From NCBI GenBank assembly GCA_020048595.1, contig JAIFMH010000054.1:1-9617 (forward strand): a stretch of 9,617 nucleotides of DNA, in the 5' to 3' direction. The DNA comes from Bacteroidota bacterium (GTDB lineage Bacteria; Bacteroidota; Bacteroidia; Bacteroidales; UBA4417). Position 1 is the first letter of the stretch; every line of letters starts with the position of its first letter. Shown one piece after another: positions 6,336 to 9,617 of this stretch. The notes under the pieces were generated by a model. The model saw only the letters and a list, made by a program, of their open reading frames with translations. It was not told the origin of the DNA and ran no database searches. The translations under genes were made by a program, and so were the position numbers.

Positions 6336-6902
6336 TTAGAAAGACCTGACCGCCCTTACACAGTGAGTTGTGTTTTTGTAATATCCACCGTTTGGCGGAT
6401 ATCCATCGTTGCCATATTGGGAAAATGCATTATCGATACTGGCCTCTGTAGAACTCCAATACAGCGCATCTGTAAAATGGCCCAATCCTTTCATTATTTT
6501 CAGGTTAAAATACATGGAAAAGCACTCTGATTTTGAAGGCAGATACCAGTCACTATATCCATTTATATCCAGATCACTGCAGATTTTGGCAGCATAGTTT
6601 CCTGTGCCCTGAGCAGCTACAATTATGGCTGTATTTGCTTTGCCTGCACCCATACCAGCTCCTGTTGCATTGGTAATTATATTGGTGCCATTGTTCCAGG
6701 TTACTGCGGTTCCCTGGTCATAGGATGCACATATCAAACCATGTTCACCGGTACTATCAACATAAAAAATGATTCCGCCGCCAAACTCTGATCCTATTTC
6801 AGGTTTTGTTTCCGGCTCGTCCTCTTCGACTGTGCAACTGTATGCAAGCGTTAATAATCCACCAATTACAAGAATTGAAAGAAGTAAAAACTTAGTTTTC
6901 AT
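6336..6902 (-). CDS. DUF1566 (Lcl C-terminal domain)-type lipoprotein, likely surface exposed
   Basis: The 188-aa protein has a lysine-containing start and hydrophobic core (residues 5-19) ending in AYS-Cys23, a lipoprotein signal peptide. The mature N-terminus Cys-Thr-Val-Glu-Glu-Asp-Glu is acidic. This fits the Bacteroidota lipoprotein export signal that sends lipoproteins to the cell surface. The rest (about 36-188) resembles the DUF1566 module: GGGIIFYVD (41-49), HGLICA (54-59), GYSDWYLPSK (115-124), YWSSTE (148-153) and the terminal VRAVRSF (182-188). The family's function is not established; such modules occur in secreted, adhesin-like and fimbria-associated proteins of this phylum. A single domain makes up the whole mature protein. 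The gene lies 112 bp downstream of the exported-protein pair on the same strand and converges with malQ. It could be co-transcribed by readthrough; I see no clear promoter in the gap. Confidence 0.85.
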   Translation of the reverse strand: MKTKFLLLSILVIGGLLTLAYSCTVEEDEPETKPEIGSEFGGGIIFYVDSTGEHGLICASYDQGTAVTWNNGTNIITNATGAGMGAGKANTAIIVAAQGTGNYAAKICSDLDINGYSDWYLPSKSECFSMYFNLKIMKGLGHFTDALYWSSTEASIDNAFSQYGNDGYPPNGGYYKNTTHCVRAVRSF

Positions 6903-7014
6903 TATATACAGACTTTATTGTTAATTAGAGATAAATCTGTTCCGGAATAGTTAGGAGTGGGAATTTTATTTTTCTAATGGCAAATACATCATAGGTTTAT
7001 TTCGCTCCTTCTCT

Positions 7015-7824
7015 TTACTTCTTGAACTTCATTCCCGGATACATCGTATATCCTCCCATTCCTGATGTAATATCGCCGATTTTTACTCCTATATCTACGC
7101 GGCCTATGCCCACAAACCAGCTTAATCCCAATACAAGTGAAGGCGCAAAAGTTGGTTCAGTTTCTCCAAAAGAAACAAATGTCATTTCGGCCCCTATATT
7201 AGGGCTGATTCCATATTTTTTCATTGGAAAATGTACGCGGCTCATTAACCCGATATTGGTATAAGGTGTACCATCGGCATCTGCATTTCCTGAAACTCCT
7301 ACCGACGCAGTGGTGGCAAGATCCCAGCGGTTCAGAAGAAGGAAAAATCCGATTCGGGTATTATAGGAAAGGTTTATATTTTTCATGTTATCGCCCATAA
7401 ACTGTCCGCCTAAATACAAAAACCAGGGATGTAAATTTGTTTTCTGTGCTTCGGTAACCGGTATTTTGGGGGCAATTACGGGTATAGCCATGTCCCACTC
7501 ATCCAATAGTTTAGTTTCCGAAGTACGGGAACTCCATCCCCACAATTCGCGTTTTGTTCCATAGTGAACAATTACAATGGAATCCTGCCATGCTGTTGCT
7601 ATGGTCGAAAGTATTGATTTCTTACTTGCTGCAGGCAATATGGCATAGTTTTCAGAAGCAGTCAAGGACAGTTGGCCGTTTTCAGTCATTTCAGCCTGGC
7701 TAAAATAGCTGCTATATTGTGGCAGTACCTTTTCCTTAAGGGCTTCCACCTTTGTATATGCCTGTGCGGATATTTGTTGCCACCCAAGCAGGACAATAAA
7801 TAATATGGCGAGTAGTTTTTTCAT
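7015..7824 (-). CDS. Exported protein with barrel-like C-terminal domain, unknown function
   Basis: The 269-aa protein starts with a clear signal peptide: MKKLL, a hydrophobic core, and probable cleavage after Ala20 in QISA-QAYTK, the Bacteroidota Ala/Gln pattern. Residues 21-125 form a small soluble segment with an aromatic-rich part around WQDSIVIVHYG (79-89) and WGWSSR (95-100). From about 132 to the end, alternating hydrophobic/polar strands rich in Gly and aromatics (FLYLGGQF, IGFFLLL, NIGLMSRVHF, LVLGLSWFVGIGRVDIGV) suggest a small outer-membrane beta-barrel or beta-rich domain. I do not recognise a named family. Its ATG overlaps the stop of the upstream gene by four bases (ATGA, 7821-7824), so the two are translationally coupled and probably work together. 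The C-terminus is Lys-Phe-Lys-Lys rather than a typical final Phe. Confidence 0.75.
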   Translation of the reverse strand: MKKLLAILFIVLLGWQQISAQAYTKVEALKEKVLPQYSSYFSQAEMTENGQLSLTASENYAILPAASKKSILSTIATAWQDSIVIVHYGTKRELWGWSSRTSETKLLDEWDMAIPVIAPKIPVTEAQKTNLHPWFLYLGGQFMGDNMKNINLSYNTRIGFFLLLNRWDLATTASVGVSGNADADGTPYTNIGLMSRVHFPMKKYGISPNIGAEMTFVSFGETEPTFAPSLVLGLSWFVGIGRVDIGVKIGDITSGMGGYTMYPGMKFKK

Positions 7825-9257
7825 TTTCTTTTCCCAAAATATTTACTTGTTCCAATTGAAAAGCAAAATGTGGTTAAGGCATCCGTTTTAAATCCCTTGT
7901 TCATATCCAGAAAGATGTCAAAGCTTGATGTACGGGCTTTATTCATTTTGCTGAAACCAACAGACAGCTTGAATGAAAAAGCCGAATTCCCGTTAGCGGA
8001 GTTCATGAGTAATCCTGCACCGGATACAAAACTTTTTTGCCGGTTATAAATGGATAATCCTACATTTGAAGCCGTATATTCAGCACTTTTCCACATTCCA
8101 AAGTCGATCGAGGCATTACTTGATCCTGAAATAAAATACCCGATCCGGCCATTTATATTAGTCGAATATGGAGCCACCATGCCTCCTGCATATGCCATCA
8201 TTTGCGGACCTTTTACAACCGGAGCTTTAAGTACCGGCATTTCGGGTGCTGTATAAGGCGGCAGAATGGTCATGTTTTGTTTGAGGGTAGCAAGGCGCTT
8301 TTCAAGCAATTGCTTTTTGGCAATGTCCTCAGATGTGTTTCCGATTAACGAAATTGCTTTTTCAATGCTTTGGGCTGATTTCCCGAGTGCTCCTGTTTTT
8401 TCGAGCGTAATACTGTAGCCTACATAGGGAAGGTATTCGTTTGGATAAATATTTACGATGTCGTGAAACAAAGCAATAGACTGGAAGTACTGCGTTTGCG
8501 AAGCCAGCTCGTTGGCATGCTTAAAATTGGCTATAAGTTGCTCGCGGGTCCGGGTAGAAGTAACAGGTGTTTTGCTTCTGTATTTCTGTAAAAGCAGGGA
8601 AGCTTTTGCAGCAATCCAGGCAGGTGGAATGTTTTGGGATGACGGTTTCCAGAATTCGCCTGCAAGATCAATATATCCCATTAATCCGAAAACCTGAGCT
8701 GTAAAATAGTTGATTTCGGGCGAAATGGCTCCCAAACTTCTGCATTGATCAAGGCGCAGAAGGGCAGCATCATAAATTCCGGCCAAAGCAAGAGCATAGG
8801 CATCTTCGGCTAGTAATACAGGATTGGTTAAATCGGCTTTTATCAGCTTTCCATAGGAGGAAATTGCTTCTTTTATGTTTTCAGTGAGAATATAATTTCT
8901 GGCTTTCGAATGTGTAGAATTTGATGCCGGGGAGCCGGAGCCATTTGCAGCATTCCCAGTTGGTGCAGACTTAACCTGGTTGTAAACTTCTTTCTCGCCG
9001 TTTTCGTAAACAATCATGGAGACCTCAGTGATGGGTATGATGTATGCCGGCCCGTTTTGATTGCTGAATTTTTTATATTTAATTTCTGTTTTATTTATTT
9101 CAAGTACTTTGGCTTCAAGTATGCTGTTGTCAGTTTTATGAATCTTGTCCTGTCCAAACGTAGTAAAAGGCAACAGAACAATAACCCATGCACCCAGCAG
9201 GAAGCAGGCTGTTAACCATGCAGATCGCTTATGGTTTACTGTTACTTGATTCAACAT
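7821..9257 (-). CDS. Secreted helical-repeat protein with C-terminal barrel-like domain, unknown function
   Basis: The 478-aa protein has an N-terminal signal segment (hydrophobic about 13-34, likely cleavage after FTTFG35 before Gln). Residues 37-93 form a small domain seen in many Bacteroidota exported proteins, of the type 'KTDNSILEAKVLEI...EIKYKKF...GPAYIIP...EVSMIVYENGEKEV'. A Ser/Asn/Gly-rich linker (about 96-118) follows. The middle (about 120-330) is helical and resembles TPR-like repeats: EAISSYGKLIKADLTNP, then FQSIALFHDIVNIYPNEYLPYVGYS. After a Pro-rich linker (331-350), residues 352-478 show Gly/aromatic alternating strands like a small outer-membrane barrel. It starts 9 bp after the stop of the coiled-coil gene and overlaps the next gene by ATGA, so it is the centre of an operon. 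The role is unknown; a periplasmic/outer-membrane scaffold is an inference from the domain order. Confidence 0.75.
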   Translation of the reverse strand: MLNQVTVNHKRSAWLTACFLLGAWVIVLLPFTTFGQDKIHKTDNSILEAKVLEINKTEIKYKKFSNQNGPAYIIPITEVSMIVYENGEKEVYNQVKSAPTGNAANGSGSPASNSTHSKARNYILTENIKEAISSYGKLIKADLTNPVLLAEDAYALALAGIYDAALLRLDQCRSLGAISPEINYFTAQVFGLMGYIDLAGEFWKPSSQNIPPAWIAAKASLLLQKYRSKTPVTSTRTREQLIANFKHANELASQTQYFQSIALFHDIVNIYPNEYLPYVGYSITLEKTGALGKSAQSIEKAISLIGNTSEDIAKKQLLEKRLATLKQNMTILPPYTAPEMPVLKAPVVKGPQMMAYAGGMVAPYSTNINGRIGYFISGSSNASIDFGMWKSAEYTASNVGLSIYNRQKSFVSGAGLLMNSANGNSAFSFKLSVGFSKMNKARTSSFDIFLDMNKGFKTDALTTFCFSIGTSKYFGKRK

Positions 9258-9266
9258 TGGTGATAA

Positions 9267-9617
9267 TTATAAGTTAAATTTGTCCTGATAAGAGTGTTCG
9301 ATATTTTCGATGATATCGGTGAATCGTTCCAATACCACGCTTTGGGATTCAACTTTCATTTTATTTAACTCTTCCGAAAGTTTCACGCTGTCATCGGCCA
9401 TCTGTTTAGCTAATTGTTTCCTTTCTTTTTCGAGGGATTCACATTGTTTTTTCAGCGCCGATATCTCTTTCTTTTTTAATTTCTGATTTTGTTTGCTGCT
9501 AGCCAGGTATTCGGACAACTCGGCTTGTAAGGGATCTAATCGTGTTTTGAGTTCGGCGTCCTTTTTTAACCGCATAAGTGCCTTTTCATTCCATGCAGCA
9601 ATGGTTTTCTGAACAGC
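9267..9617 (-). CDS. C-terminal end of a coiled-coil protein (partial, enters from right edge)
   Basis: The frame is open from the window edge to the TAA at 9269-9267, giving the last 116 residues. An ATG at 9575 is internal rather than a required start, because the frame continues upstream without a stop as ...AVQKTIAAWNEKAL. The visible part is highly charged and rich in Lys, Glu, Leu and Gln. Heptad-like spacing from about residue 30 to 90 (KKKEISALKKQCESLEKE, then KQLAKQMADD) indicates a long coiled coil. A short tail, ERFTDIIENIEHSYQDKFNL, follows. The family cannot be named without the N-terminal part. Only 9 bp separate its stop from the start of the secreted repeat protein, so it is probably the upstream member of that operon. 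Confidence 0.75.
   Translation of the reverse strand, partial: AVQKTIAAWNEKALMRLKKDAELKTRLDPLQAELSEYLASSKQNQKLKKKEISALKKQCESLEKERKQLAKQMADDSVKLSEELNKMKVESQSVVLERFTDIIENIEHSYQDKFNL

Noticed and set aside
9267..9575. A complete 102-residue coiled-coil gene starting at the ATG at 9575
   Set aside because: The frame continues upstream without a stop to the window edge with similar composition, so this is better read as the end of a longer gene.

Overview
The window looks like Bacteroidota chromosome. The evidence is a perfect TTG-N19-TAnnTTTG promoter, start codons mostly without Shine-Dalgarno sequences, envelope proteins with short signal peptides cut before Gln, a DUF1566-type lipoprotein with an acidic stretch after the lipid cysteine, and a two-CBM20 (DPE2-type) 4-alpha-glucanotransferase. 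Base composition is moderately AT-rich. I see no rRNA, tRNA, CRISPR array, insertion sequence or phage gene. I cannot name the genus.

Left part (1-3299), all genes on the minus strand. Read in the direction of transcription: a GNAT acetyltransferase (3299-2757), a CurA/PTGR-type NADP-dependent enone reductase (2573-1575), a YqhD-type NADPH-dependent aldehyde reductase (1502-342), a doubtful small ORF (315-127), then the first 19 codons of a probable AAA ATPase running off the left edge. The enone reductase and the aldehyde reductase together suggest reactive-carbonyl detoxification. The most unusual non-coding structure is here: three overlapping 17-bp dyads (ACTTACA-AAA-TGTAAGT type, centres 14 bp apart) at 94-144 form a perfect 23-bp-arm palindrome that overlaps the -33 element of the edge ATPase gene. 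A sister dyad differing at two symmetric positions (ACTTTCA-AAA-TGAAAGT) lies just upstream of yqhD. This points to a shared regulator that is not encoded in the visible sequence.

Middle (3520-6261), plus strand: a large stand-alone 4-alpha-glucanotransferase with two N-terminal CBM20 domains and a GH77 domain split by an insertion between the nucleophile and the acid/base residue. This is the architecture of maltose-to-glycogen/heteroglycan transferases.

Right part (6336-9617), minus strand: a compact cluster. It contains the C-terminal end of a coiled-coil protein entering from the right edge, a 478-residue secreted protein (small N-terminal domain, helical-repeat middle, barrel-like C-terminus), a 269-residue exported protein with a barrel-like C-terminus overlapping it by ATGA, and, after a 112-bp gap, a DUF1566-type lipoprotein convergent with malQ. 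The first three are packed like an operon (9-bp gap, then 4-bp overlap) and probably make an envelope-associated assembly of unknown function.
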